Origin: Aureococcus anophagefferens
Lineage: Eukaryota > Sar > Pelagophyceae > Pelagomonadales > Pelagomonadaceae
Assembly (NCBI RefSeq): GCF_000186865.1
Contig: NW_008705570.1
Location: forward strand, 690,315 to 754,314
Direction: 5' to 3'
Length of the DNA: 64,000 nt
The position numbers and the translations under genes were made by a program. Below the pieces are notes generated by a model that was given only the letters and a program-made list of their open reading frames with translations, had not been told where the DNA came from and did not search any database. Shown here piece after piece: positions 39,137-48,907 of this stretch; the first letter of the stretch is position 1; each line of letters starts with the position of its first letter.

Positions 39137-41773
39137 GAGCCGCTCGCTCCATCGGTCCGGGTCCTTGGCCTTGTCGCCGTCCCACGTGAAGCCCTTCTGG
39201 AAGAGGGAGCCCGGCCCGCCGCGCGGCTTCGCCGGGTAGCACAGGACGCCGAACGTGATGGGCCCGAGCGCGAAGGCCGCGATGAGCAGGATGCCGGCGA
39301 AGTTCAGGCCCGCGCGCTTCGACGAGCTCACGTGCATCTTCGACTTGCGCGTCGGCGACGACGTCGGCCTCGGCGTCGGCATCTCCGTCGGGCACGCGGC
39401 GCCCGCGGCCGGCGCCTCGGACGCCGCGAGGACGCCGCAGGCGACGCGGGCGCCGGCGGCGTCGTGGACGACGACGGCGCGGCCCGCGCAGGGGTTCGCG
39501 CCGGCGACCGAGAGGCCCCGCGCGGCCACGGACACCGCGGCGGCGCCGTCCGCGTCGCTGTCGTAGGTCGTCTCCAGCCAGGGGTCGTCGGCGTTGTCGC
39601 CGTAGTAGTGGCCGCCGACGGCGGACGCGTCGTCGCAGGAGTAGCCCGAGTGGACGTGGACGCCCGCGCCGGACACGCTCGCTTCGACGCCCGCGAGCGT
39701 TCCCGTCAGCGAGACCGTCCCGTTGCTCTCGGTGAGCAGCAGCGTGCCCGTGACGTTCGACTCGACGCCGGGGTAGGCCGCGAGGAACGAAAAGGCCCCC
39801 GCCGTCGGCGCCACCGTGCCGCAGGCGACGCGCGTCCCGTCGGGCGCGTGCAAAACGACGGCGCGAGACCCCACGGGCCGCGGCATGGACGCGACGGTGA
39901 ACGCCTGGGAGAGCTCGACGTTCACGAAGGCGTCGCCGCGCTGGTCCGAGACCCAGATCGCGGCCGCACCCCAGGGGTCGTGGGTCAGGCCCGCGTAGTA
40001 GTGGCCGCCGACGGCATCCGCGTCGTCGCACGTCGCGCCCTCGTGGACGTGGACGCCGCCGTCGGCGCAGGGCTCGAGGCCCGCGACGGTGCCGACGATG
40101 GCGAGGCCGCCGGAATCCGTCTCGGCGACGCGCAGCGTGCCCGAGATGGCCGTGTCGTTCGAGCCGGGGTACGCGCCGAGCTCGACGACGCCCGCGCCGG
40201 GAGACCCGACGAGGCCGCAGCCCGCGCGCGCGCCGTCGGCGCGGTGGGTGACCGTCGATCTCCCGAGCACGGGCATGGCGTCGGCGAGGGAGAAGCCGGC
40301 CATCGTCAGGTCGACGGACGCGATTCCCGCGGCGTCGCTCGCGTACGTCGTCGTCCACGGGTCGGCCGCGAGGCCCTCGTCGTAGTGGCCGCCGACGCCG
40401 TCGGCGACCTTGCACGTCGAGCCGGCGTGGACGTGGAAGCCGCCCGTCGCGTTCGTTTCCAGGGACGCGACCGTGCCCTTGACGTTCAGGCCGCTCGACG
40501 TATCGGTGACGACGAGCGCGCCGTAGGGCGCCGCGCCGGCGTAGTCCGGGTAGGCGCCGAGCTCCAGGGCCGCGCCGACGGACGGCTCCAGCAGGCCGCA
40601 ACCCGCGCGCGTGCCGTTGGCCAGGTGGACGACGACCGCGCGGCCCGCGACGGGGTTCGTCGATTGGAGGCTCACCGCCGCGACCTCGAGGTCCACGGCC
40701 GCCGCGCCGTTGGCGTCCGAATCGTAGGTCGTGTCCAGGAAGGGGTCGTCGGCGTTGTCGCCGTAGTAGTGGCCGCCGACGGCGTCCGCGTCGTCGCACG
40801 AGTAGCCCGAGTGGACGTGGACGCCCGCCGTCACGGACGTTTCCAGGCCCGCGAGCGCGCCCGCGAGCGCGAGCCCGTCCGTCGCCAAGATGGTGCCCGC
40901 GATCGCGAAGCGCCCCGCGTAGCCCGGGTAGGCCCCCAGCGTCGCGACGGCGAGCGGCGCGGTCCCGAGGACGCCGCAGCCGACCCGGGTCCCTTCGGAA
41001 TCGTGCGCGACGAGGGCCCGGTAGGCCACGGGCATGACGCCGCGCAGGGAATACCCGGCGACGTCCAGCGCCACCGTCGCGGCGCCGCTCGCGTCCGCCG
41101 TGGCCGTCGTCGCCGCCCAGGGGTCGTCGTCGCCCTCGTAGTAGTGGCCGAAGACGCCGGCCGCGTCGTCGCAGGTGTAGCCGCCGTGGACGTGGAAGCC
41201 GCCCGTGCCCGGCGCGAGGCCCGCCAGGGTGCCCCGCAGCGCGACGCCCGTCGGCGAGTCCTCGACGAGCACGAGGCCCGACGCGGTGCCGTTGCTATAG
41301 CCGGGGTAGGCCCCGAACTCCGCGAACTCGCCACTCGTCGGCGTCAGCAGCCCGCAGGCGACGCGCGTGCCGTCGGCGGCGTGGACGACGATGGCGCGGC
41401 CGTCGACGGGCCGCGTCGGCCCGGAGAGCGAGAAGGCCGCGACGGCCATCGACGGGAAAGCGACGCCGGCGCCGTCCGACGCGTACGTGGTGTTGGCGCC
41501 CCAGGGGTCCGCCGCGAGGCCGTCGTAGTAGTGGCCGCCGACGCTCTCCGCGTCGTCGCAGGTGAAGCCGGCGTGGACGTGCATGCCGCCCGTCGCCGAC
41601 GGCTCGAGGCCCGCGACGATGCCCGCCAGGGCGATGCCGCCGGCCGTCGACGAGACCTTGAGCGTGCCCGTGACGCTCAGGTTGCCGGCGTAGCCCGGAT
41701 AGGCACCCAGGAACACGACGCTGCCGCCCGAGGCGGACGCGACGCCCGCGAGGGCCAGCGCGACGGCTCGCAT
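39134..41773 (-). CDS. Six-domain Cu-only superoxide-dismutase repeat protein, membrane-anchored
   Basis: 879 aa, intronless. Signal peptide MRAVALALAGVASASGG. Six SOD_Cu-like units follow, each with an HVHxGxxC motif (two Cu ligands), GGHYY or GHYY (third Cu ligand), a Y-x-S/A-D-x-x-G strand, and GRAVVVH...GTRVACG (fourth Cu His and the paired Cys). The long zinc loop of classical Cu/Zn SOD, with its two extra His, is missing; domain 4 reads HYD. This matches the Cu-only SOD-repeat type described in animals and fungi. A Ser/Thr/Pro linker leads to one helix (LNFAGILLIAAFALGPITFGVLC) and a short cytosolic tail. Inferred location: cell surface or secretory membrane, with superoxide handling. 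Confidence 0.82.
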   Translation of the reverse strand: MRAVALALAGVASASGGSVVFLGAYPGYAGNLSVTGTLKVSSTAGGIALAGIVAGLEPSATGGMHVHAGFTCDDAESVGGHYYDGLAADPWGANTTYASDGAGVAFPSMAVAAFSLSGPTRPVDGRAIVVHAADGTRVACGLLTPTSGEFAEFGAYPGYSNGTASGLVLVEDSPTGVALRGTLAGLAPGTGGFHVHGGYTCDDAAGVFGHYYEGDDDPWAATTATADASGAATVALDVAGYSLRGVMPVAYRALVAHDSEGTRVGCGVLGTAPLAVATLGAYPGYAGRFAIAGTILATDGLALAGALAGLETSVTAGVHVHSGYSCDDADAVGGHYYGDNADDPFLDTTYDSDANGAAAVDLEVAAVSLQSTNPVAGRAVVVHLANGTRAGCGLLEPSVGAALELGAYPDYAGAAPYGALVVTDTSSGLNVKGTVASLETNATGGFHVHAGSTCKVADGVGGHYDEGLAADPWTTTYASDAAGIASVDLTMAGFSLADAMPVLGRSTVTHRADGARAGCGLVGSPGAGVVELGAYPGSNDTAISGTLRVAETDSGGLAIVGTVAGLEPCADGGVHVHEGATCDDADAVGGHYYAGLTHDPWGAAAIWVSDQRGDAFVNVELSQAFTVASMPRPVGSRAVVLHAPDGTRVACGTVAPTAGAFSFLAAYPGVESNVTGTLLLTESNGTVSLTGTLAGVEASVSGAGVHVHSGYSCDDASAVGGHYYGDNADDPWLETTYDSDADGAAAVSVAARGLSVAGANPCAGRAVVVHDAAGARVACGVLAASEAPAAGAACPTEMPTPRPTSSPTRKSKMHVSSSKRAGLNFAGILLIAAFALGPITFGVLCYPAKPRGGPGSLFQKGFTWDGDKAKDPDRWSERL

Positions 41774-41856
41774 GGGTTGGTGGCTGTTCCACCTCGCAAT
41801 GGGCAGCCCAAAAGTTCGAGAAGCTAGGCTAGGAGAGGTTAACAGCTAGAAGCAAC

Positions 41857-43224
41857 ATGCCCTGCAAGCCACCTGAAAGATTGGCTTTTGGCGCCCGCGG
41901 CTCAAACACGATGGACATCGTCGATCTGTGCTCCGATAGCGACGAGGATTGTCGGCCGTCGCCCGCCGCGCCGCCGTCCGCGGCGCCACCGCCACCGCCA
42001 CCGCCACAACCCGCGCCGCAACAGGCGGCGCACGACTCGGACAGCGACGACAGCCTCCTGGGCTTCTCGTCGGGATTAGCCTGGAAGGCGCGCGCCGCGC
42101 GGCGGAGCGAGGCGGACTCGGACGTCGTGGACCTCACGGGCGCGAGCCCCGCGCGCGCGCCCGTCAACAACGGCGGCGCCGCCAAGGAGCGCCTGAAGCG
42201 GCCGCCGCCGCCGCCGCCGGACTTCTTCGACGACGTGGCGGACGACCCCGAGGAGGCCAAGCGACAAAAAAAGCAGAAGAAGGCCGAGGAGCGGGCGGCG
42301 GAGAAGGCGCGGAAGACGGCGCGCGAGGCCGCGGCGCGCTGCGCCGCGGGCCGCGGCGGCGCGAGCGACCTCGGGCTCCGGCTGTCGCCGCGGTTCCGCG
42401 AGCGGCAGCCCGCCTTGGCCGCGGCGCTCCTCGAGGAGGCGGGCTACGCGGCCGTCGACGCGCCGCCGGCGGGGCCCTGCCGGCGCTTCCTCCGGGACAG
42501 CTGCGCCTGCCTCGAGTGGTACGCGCGCGACAAGCTCGGCGAGCGGCCGTGGGCGCCCGCGCGGCACTGCCTCGTCGTCGCGGACCTCATCAAGGGGTCC
42601 CTGGAGGGCGCCGCGGCGGCCTGCGAGGCGTTGGCGCGCCGCCTCGAGGACGAGGCGCCCTTCGACTTCTTCGGCGCGCCGCGGGCGCGGACGGTTTGTG
42701 TGGTGGCGGTCCTGGTCGCGTCGGACCGGCCGCCGGAGCAGCGCTGGGTCGTCGACCTCGAGCGGCGGCTCCCGCGGCGGCTGCTGGCGCGCATCGTCCG
42801 CGTGCCCCGGTCGGGCGCGGGCAAGGAGACCAAGGCCGTCGCGGAGCTCCTCAACTTGGTGAACGGGCAGCGCGAGGCGATCGCCGGCGTGCTGGCCGGC
42901 GGCTCGGCCGCGGCGCCGACCCTCGGCTTCCTCCACGGGTTGGGCGTCGACGACGTCAAGAAGTGGGACGGCGCCAAGCCGACGCACGCCGCCAAGGCCT
43001 GGCCCGCGGCGCTCAAGGTCTTCGCGCCGCCGAACGCCGCAGAGGCCGTCGCCGCGGCCTACCCGTCCTACGACGCCCTCGCCCGCGCCTTCCGCGACCG
43101 CGGGCCCGGCGCCGTCGCGGACCTCGAGACGAACACGGCCCAGCGCGCGCGCGTCGGCCCCGCGGCGAGCCGGAAGCTCCACGACGCGCTCACGGCGACG
43201 GACGGCGCCTTCGTCGCGAGCTAA
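41857..43224 (+). CDS. EME1-like: EME1-like partner of a Mus81-type structure-specific nuclease (tentative)
   Basis: 455 aa; a downstream Met at 41911 (MDIVDLCSDSDED) is equally good as start. The N-terminus holds SUMO-interaction-like motifs (DIVDLCSDSDED; DVVDLTG), a Pro-rich run and a charged helix (KRQKKQKKAEERAAEKARKTAR). The middle is an ERCC4-like alpha/beta stretch (HCLVVADLIKGSLEGAAAAC; RTVCVVAVLVASD). The C-terminus, YPSYDALARAFRDRG followed by ADLETNTAQRARVGPAASRKLHDALTATD, tracks the EME1/Mus81 helix-hairpin-helix end. No catalytic ERKxxxD is visible, as expected for the non-catalytic partner. Evidence is motif-level only. Confidence 0.5.
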   Translation: MPCKPPERLAFGARGSNTMDIVDLCSDSDEDCRPSPAAPPSAAPPPPPPPQPAPQQAAHDSDSDDSLLGFSSGLAWKARAARRSEADSDVVDLTGASPARAPVNNGGAAKERLKRPPPPPPDFFDDVADDPEEAKRQKKQKKAEERAAEKARKTAREAAARCAAGRGGASDLGLRLSPRFRERQPALAAALLEEAGYAAVDAPPAGPCRRFLRDSCACLEWYARDKLGERPWAPARHCLVVADLIKGSLEGAAAACEALARRLEDEAPFDFFGAPRARTVCVVAVLVASDRPPEQRWVVDLERRLPRRLLARIVRVPRSGAGKETKAVAELLNLVNGQREAIAGVLAGGSAAAPTLGFLHGLGVDDVKKWDGAKPTHAAKAWPAALKVFAPPNAAEAVAAAYPSYDALARAFRDRGPGAVADLETNTAQRARVGPAASRKLHDALTATDGAFVAS

Positions 43225-43258
43225 ACGGGTAACGAACGAAGACATGTACGAAAAACGG

Positions 43259-43648
43259 CTAGTCGAGCTCCTCGACGACGAGGGGCGCCGTGAAGGCCGT
43301 CGACCGCACGCGGCGCTCGGCCCGCTCGGCCTCGGCGTAGCAGCGCTCGCGCTCCCGCTGGAGCTCCTTGAGCGCCTCCTGGCTCGCCATGTGGCGCGCC
43401 GCGAAGGCCGTCTGGAGCGCGAGCTCCTCGCGCTCGAAGGCCTCGCGCTTCTTCTGCCGCTCGGCGCGGAGCGCGTCCATCTCGCGCTCGCGGCGCTGCT
43501 TGAGCACGGCGATGCCGCGCTTCGCCTCGAGGCGGATCTGCTCCATGCGCTCGGCGTGCTGGTCCTGCTGGAGCTCCGCCGTGAGCTTCCGCGCGTCCCG
43601 CAGGTCCGCGAGGGATGACGACGAGGGGGAGGCGCCGAGGCTGCCCAT
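43259..43648 (-). CDS. Small coiled-coil protein
   Basis: 129 aa, no family recognised. From residue 15 to 115 it is almost continuous charged helix with heptad character (AERMEQIRLEAKRGIAVLKQ; REREMDALRAERQKKREAFE; ALKELQRERERCYAEAERAE). No signal peptide, no membrane helix. The compact gene lies between the EME1-like and LHC genes, 34 bp from the former's stop. Confidence 0.6.
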   Translation of the reverse strand: MGSLGASPSSSSLADLRDARKLTAELQQDQHAERMEQIRLEAKRGIAVLKQRREREMDALRAERQKKREAFEREELALQTAFAARHMASQEALKELQRERERCYAEAERAERRVRSTAFTAPLVVEELD

Positions 43649-43787
43649 CGTTGCGCGCTTCCCGGCGGCGTGCCAGTTTGGCTAAAGCTGCCGGCATGTG
43701 TGCCGCCGAGAGATCGCAATCCGAATCCACGTGCTTGCTCAACCAGTCTCTCCGACCCCTGCCTTTTGCTCGACGCTAATCGCAGCC

Positions 43788-44555
43788 ATGCAGAAGCTCC
43801 TCCTCGCGCTCGTCGCCGGCTCCGCGTCGGCCTTCGTCGCCCCGCTCGCGAAGCCCGCGCCGGCGACGGCCGTCGCCGAGAGCAAGGCGGACCTCAAGGA
43901 GCTCGCGACGTCCCTGAACCCCGTCGTCGGCTACTGGGACCCCCTGGGCTGCTTCGCCGAGGACACGGACCTCAGCTACTGGTCGCAGGGCAACGAGGCG
44001 ACCATCGCCTGGTTCCGCCACGCGGAGATCAAGCACGGCCGCGTCGCGATGTTCGGCTTCGTCGGCTATTTGGTCCACGCGACGGGCAAGACGTGGCCGT
44101 TTCCCATGACCCTGTCCGGCGACCCCTGGCCGAAGCTCGGCGAGGGCGGCGTGCCCGCGCTCTGGGACGCCCTGCCGGAGATCAGCAAGTGGCAGATCAT
44201 CCTCTTCGTCGGCGCGCTCGAGTTCTGGTCCGAGATCCAGGGCGTCGGCGACGGCGAGCCCCACTACATGCGCGGCGGCAAGGTCGGCGGCATGCGCTCC
44301 TTCAAGTCGCTGAAGCTCGGCATCCCGGACCTCTACGACCCCACGGGCGGCCTCCGCAACGCGAGCGAGGAGAAGAAGGCGCGCGGCCGCCTCGTCGAGA
44401 TCAACAACGGCCGCCTCGCGATGATCGGCCTCTTCGGCTTCCTCGCCGAGGCCAAGGTGCCCGGCTCCGTGCCCGCCCTCACGAAGATCGGCATCCCCGC
44501 CTACTCCGGCGACGTCATGGCGCCCTTCGAGTCCAACTTCCACATCCTCTCCTAG
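43788..44555 (+). CDS. LHCF-like: Fucoxanthin-chlorophyll a/c light-harvesting protein
   Basis: 255 aa, intronless. Leader MQKLLLALVAGSASAFVAPLAKPAP contains the ASAF cleavage motif used by heterokont plastids. Three membrane helices: IAWFRHAEIKHGRVAMFGFVGYL (helix 1, with the E...R pair that binds chlorophyll and pairs with helix 3), KWQIILFVGALEFWSEIQG (helix 2), and LVEINNGRLAMIGLFGFLAEA (helix 3). Size and order are those of FCP/LHC proteins. Codon use is strongly C-ending, consistent with high expression. This gene is the best evidence for the organism type. Confidence 0.96.
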   Translation: MQKLLLALVAGSASAFVAPLAKPAPATAVAESKADLKELATSLNPVVGYWDPLGCFAEDTDLSYWSQGNEATIAWFRHAEIKHGRVAMFGFVGYLVHATGKTWPFPMTLSGDPWPKLGEGGVPALWDALPEISKWQIILFVGALEFWSEIQGVGDGEPHYMRGGKVGGMRSFKSLKLGIPDLYDPTGGLRNASEEKKARGRLVEINNGRLAMIGLFGFLAEAKVPGSVPALTKIGIPAYSGDVMAPFESNFHILS

Positions 44556-44626
44556 GGCGCGGCGAGGTCGGTCGAGTAACGCGTGTCCCTTAGCCTCGAC
44601 GCGCCGCGCCGTTCCGCGCGACCCCT

Positions 44627-46175
44627 CTACCTCGCGAGCCTAGCGCCCGTGAGCATGGCGTCGACGCCGTACTTGGCCGCGGGCGCGGCCGCGTCGACGC
44701 CGCTCGCGCCCGCGAAGGCGAAGACGCCGCCGCCGTGGGTGCCGCCGGAGATGAGGATCGTGCCGTCGTCGAGCACGTTGAGCATCTGCTCGTCGCAGAC
44801 GAACGTGTTCATCCCCGGGATGTCCGCGGCCCAGAGCCGCGCGCCCGTCGACCGATTGAGCGACACGACGTGGCCCTCCTTGCCGGCGAGGCCGCCCGGC
44901 GGCTGGCAGCCCGCGCGCCAGTCGGGGCACGTCGTCCGGCCCGGCGAGGGGAGGTCCGCCCCCAGCAGCAGCGTGCCGTCCGCTAAAAGGACCATGCCCG
45001 CGGAGCCTGGGCAGGACAAGAGAGCGAAATTCCCAACTTCAAAGGCTCCTAGCTCGGCCGTTTTCCACTCGTTTCGGCTGATTTTTGGACGAGCGATCAT
45101 CTATCGGAACGGTCTCGAAGCGTGGATGCTTTTTCCAGAACGCGCGCGCGCGGAACACTCACGTTGAAGCGACGTTGAATCACCCTTGTCCTGCCCTGCG
45201 CGGAGCCCCAGCTGCAAAAGTCGCAGTTCCGCCACGCCGCGGTCCCGTCCGCGGCGAAGGCGTAGACGCACCAGTTCTCCGCGGCGACGTAGACCGTGCC
45301 CGCCGCGTCGACGAGCGGCGCGGAGAAGACGATCGGGTCGCCCGCGAGCGGCGACGCGGAGTCGTTCGCGCGGCGCGACGGCGCGACGGGCCACGCGTCC
45401 GCGACGAGCTCGGCGCCGGACGCCGGGTCGAGCTTGCGGATCCAGCCGAGGTTCGACGTGAACACAAACTCGTTCCGCGGCGTCACGGCGACCGGCGCCC
45501 AGATCTCGTCGCCGTAGAGCCCCGTGGCGTCGCGTTTCTCCTGGAACGTCCAGCGCGCGCGGCCCGTGGCCGCGTCCAGGGCCCAGAGGCGGCCGCCGAA
45601 GTCGCCGACGACGACCGTCGTGTCGTTGAAGACGAGCGGCTTCGCCCAGATGCCGCGCGTGCTCCGCGTCGGCTCCGACCGCGGCACGTCGAAGCGCCAG
45701 CGCGCCGCGCCGGTCCCCGCGTCGACGGCCACGACGCCGCCGTTCGCGTCGTCGCCCCAGGAGCCCGTCGCGAAGGCCACGGAGCCGTCGGAGAGGAAGG
45801 ACACACACCCGTCCAAGGGGAGGCCCTCGGGCGCCGGGACGCTCCAGAGCTCCGCGCCGCTGTCGGCGTCGAACGCGCGGAGCGACGACACCGTCGGCTT
45901 AAAAAAGGCACGACGACGACCGCACCGCCGCGGCGCGCGGCCACGCTCGGCGAGAAGCTGCCGTCCGCGTCGTTGGGCGCCGCCGCGCGCCACACGAGGC
46001 CGCCGCTGGCCCCGTCGAGCCGGTAGACGCTCGCGGCGTCGGCGACGAAGACGTCGCGGCCCCGGACGGCGACCGAGCTCTCGCACGGCAAGGTAGCGTT
46101 CGGGCGGAATGTCCACTTCAGTCTCTTGGCCGACGCCGACGCGACGCACCACAGTGCGACGAGCCGCATGCCCAT
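44627..46175 (-). CDS. Secreted PQQ-like beta-propeller protein, one introner, one apparent frameshift
   Basis: Exons 46175-45195 and 45006-44627, about 453 aa. Signal peptide MRLVALWCVASASA. Repeated propeller blades of the quinoprotein type: ADAASVYRLDGASGGLVWRA, LRAFDADSGAELWSVPAPEG, VAVDAGTGAARWRFDVP, LWALDAATGRARWTFQ, IRKLDPASGAELVAD, VSLNRSTGARLWAADIPG. No PQQ ligands can be asserted, so a structural or outer-membrane-BamB-like fold is as likely as a dehydrogenase. Between blades 1 and 2 the frame breaks in a T6 run (minus strand, about 45901-45906); seven Ts would give VVVVPFFKPTVSSLRAFD. Both ends of the protein are otherwise continuous. Confidence 0.75.
45007..45198 (-). mobile_element. 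Introner family B, copy B3, in the PQQ-like gene
   Basis: 192 bp, the only family B copy in sense orientation. Inverted ends GGGCAGGACAAG / CTTGTCCTGCCC. Exact duplication GCTCCGCG on the host strand (45206-45199 and 45006-44999). Retained CAGG, donor GCAGGACAAG, acceptor CTGCCCAG. Intron 45194-45007: WGSAQG/SAGMVLLAD. Confidence 0.92.
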
Positions 46176-46231
46176 TGGGCTGCCTTCCTGAAGAGTCTTC
46201 TGCTCACAAGTTGCGGCTGATGTTTCACTTC

Positions 46232-48748
46232 TCAAATTAGGCCGCGGAGGTTCTTCGGCGCCTCCCCGAGGCCGAAGCGCGCGATCCGCCGCTCCGGCGG
46301 GCCCTTCGACGAGGCGTAGGTCGCCGTGTGGTTGCGCTGGATCATGCGCTCGAGGTCGAACTCGATGTCGTAGGAGCGGCGGGCCAGGGTCTTCGACGGG
46401 CCCGCGACGCGGAGCCGCACGGACGCGCGGCCGTCGCGCTTCGCCATCTCGAGCGCGTAGCCCGTCTTCGGGTCCAACAGCCGCCACTCGGGCTCCCGCG
46501 TCGCGCCGCGCGCGCCCGCGTCCCAGGCCCAGGGCGGCCGCCCGACGAAGTCGACGACCACGGGCCCGCCGGCGGCGACGGCCCGGGCGACGGCCGCCTT
46601 CGCGTCCGCGTCCGCGAGCGCCGCGCCGTCGACGGCGACCGCGTGGAAGCCCGCGCGGACGCCGAGCTTCTTCGCGTGGCCCGCGGCGGACATGACCATG
46701 GTGCCGCACCAGCGCAGGCCCAGGTCGCCCTTGGGCTGCTCGAACGTCGCGGCGCCGAGGGCGACGTGGTGGAGCGCGTCGAGGAGCTGCTCGACCTTCT
46801 TGCGGCCCTCGCGCTTCGCGTCGAAGCCCGCCCGCCGCACCGTCGGCCGCGGCGGGCAGCCCGGCGGCGTCGGTAGAACGAGGTTCGTCCCGGACACGTT
46901 TAAGTGCTCCAACTTGTCGAGGTCCGCGAGCTCCCGGGGCAGCGGGCCGGCGAGCGACTCGCCCCCGCTCAACGCCAAACTCGCGAGGCCGTCGAGCTTG
47001 CCGATGGACGCCGGGAGCGTCGCGCCCTCGGGAAAGTTGAAGTTCGACAGGCCCAACCCGTCGACGCGGCCCCGGTCGTCCGTCTCGACGCCGTACCACT
47101 CGCCGAGCGGCCGCTGGGACCCCCAGCGCTTCTCCTTCAGGAACGCGACCGTTTTCAGCGCGTGCATGAGGTGCAACAGCGCGAGCTTGTCCGGCCGCTT
47201 GAGGTCGAAGGCCTCCGCGACGTCGTCCCAGGCGTAGCCCGCGTCGAGGAGCGCGCCGGGGTCCGCCGCGTCCGCGACCCTGAGCTCCTCGGGGGCGTAG
47301 CCCGCTCGCAGGATGTCCGCGAGGGGCACGCCGCGGTCCCGCAGCTCCTGCGCCGACGCGCCGCCCGCTCGGAGCTCGGACGCGTCGAAGCACCGCGCCG
47401 CGACGAGGTCGTCGAGCGACACGCCGAGCGCGCGCAGCCGCGCCGCCGTGGCGCCGGCCCCGGTCCGGAGCTCGCGGACGCGCCGCGGCCGGTCGTCGCG
47501 GGAGAGGCCCATCTTCTCGAGGGTCTCGCGCGCCGTGCGCACCTTGTTGTAGATCGCGTGGCCCGGCAACCCGCGCCGCGCGACGAGCAGCTCGCGGTGC
47601 ACGATCTGGACCTCGAAGACGACGTCGTCGTCCGCGAAGCGCGCGTTGACGAGCGCGTCGCGCCAGCCGCCGGCCGCCGGGCGCGCGACGAAGCGCTCCT
47701 TGACGCGCACGACGTCGAGCGCGGCGTCGCCGACGACGCGGCCGAGCGCGGCCGCCGCGAGCGCCATGTCGTCGACGACGACGAGGCAGCGGAGCACCTG
47801 TGTGGAAATCAAATCTTCAACCCGACTCCAATGTGAGCGTATGCGACGGTTTTGATGCAGTTTTTCCTGCTTTGCTTCGAGAACTCGACAGAGAGCAATC
47901 GATCCGTCCAAAAATCAGCCGAATCGACTTCGGTTTGACCGAGCTAGACGGTGGTTGATTTCGGCACAGCGGAGCACGTCGAAGACGCGCGCGGGCGACC
48001 CGAGGGCGACGACCTTCTCGACGATGCGCGCGACCTTCTTCAGGGCCGCCGGCGGGTCGCAGGCCACGCCCGCGACGTCGCCGAGCGCGCGGAAGTGGGC
48101 GTCGAAGCGCTCCTTCGTCCGCGCGGCGCCGCTCACGAGCTCCGCGACGCCCGCCGCGCGCTGGGCCGCGCCGGCGCCGTCCAGGGCCGCGCAGGGCGCC
48201 GCCGCGGCGACGTAGGCCGCGAGGTCGTCGGAGCGCCGCGCGACGCGGTCCCACATGACGCCGTAGACGTCGCGGAAGTCGCCGTCGCCCGATTCGACGG
48301 CCGCGTCGCAGCGCGCGACGACGCCGTCCGCCGCCGCGCGCCGCTCGAACTCGCCGGTCACGGCGCGCGCCGCGGCCAGGGCGCGGGCCTCGAGCGCCGC
48401 GGCGCAGCGCTCGTCCTCCGGGTGCGCCGCGAGCGCCGCGGCGAGGGCCTCGAGCGCGTCGGGCTCCTCGACGGCCGCGGACCACGGCGCGAGGCCCTCG
48501 AGCCCGGGCGGCAGCTGCTCGCGGTCCTCCGGCGTCACGGCCCGCGGGGCGGCGTCCGTCGCGGCGCACGCCTGCCGGGCGCGCGCGGCGGCCGCGTCGC
48601 CCTCGAGCAGGGCGACGCGCGCCTTGAGGGCCGCATTGTCCGCTTCCAGGCGGCCGACGTGGTCCTGGACCTGCGCCCGCGCCGCGACGAGCTCCTCGCC
48701 CGAGAGCTGCTCGACGGCAGCGTTCGCGAGCGAGGACGCGGCGCCCAT
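46232..48748 (-). CDS. Myristoylated scaffold-like protein with LRR-type and PDZ-like regions, one introner
   Basis: Exons 48748-47966 and 47797-46232, 782 aa. MGAASS at the start is a plausible myristoylation site. A coiled coil (LEADNAALKARVALLEGDAAAAR) and an alpha-solenoid follow. Across the introner comes VKERFVARPAAGGWRDALVNARF...FEVQIVHRELLVARRG, a stretch I associate with stramenopile signalling proteins of unknown biochemistry. Then Ala/Gly/Leu repeats (ELRAGGASAQELRDRGVPLADILRAGYAPEEL), an LRR-like part (LPASIGKLDGLASLALSG; LPRELADLDKLEHLNVSG), and a PDZ-like end (AAGHAKKLGVRAGFHAVAVDG). No enzyme motif. Membrane-associated adaptor is an inference. Confidence 0.6.
47798..47969 (-). 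mobile_element. Introner family A, copy A9 (internally deleted)
   Basis: 172 bp, antisense, missing about 30 bp that in other copies reads GAGTTCTGAAGTTTGG...CCCCCC. Exact duplication GTGCTCCG on the host strand (47977-47970 and 47797-47790). Retained CTGT, donor GCCGAAATC, acceptor TCCACACAG. Intron 47965-47798, phase 0: FDVLRC/VLRCLVVV. Confidence 0.92.
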
Positions 48749-48907
48749 GGTGGTTTTATGGGCAGCCCATGCTCAAACGTCAACGAGAACGTCAAGGACC
48801 GTTCGTTGCCCCTCCACAACGCTATTATGAGGCATTAGAGGCTGCCCGAGACAGAGAAGCCTGCCACCGAGGGCACGCCGAGCAGCGACAAGAGAACGAG
48901 CGCCGAG

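Noticed and set aside
39332..41827. An 831-aa plus-strand open frame
   Set aside because: It mirrors the SOD-repeat gene in antisense; the apparent repeats are the shadow of the six real domains.
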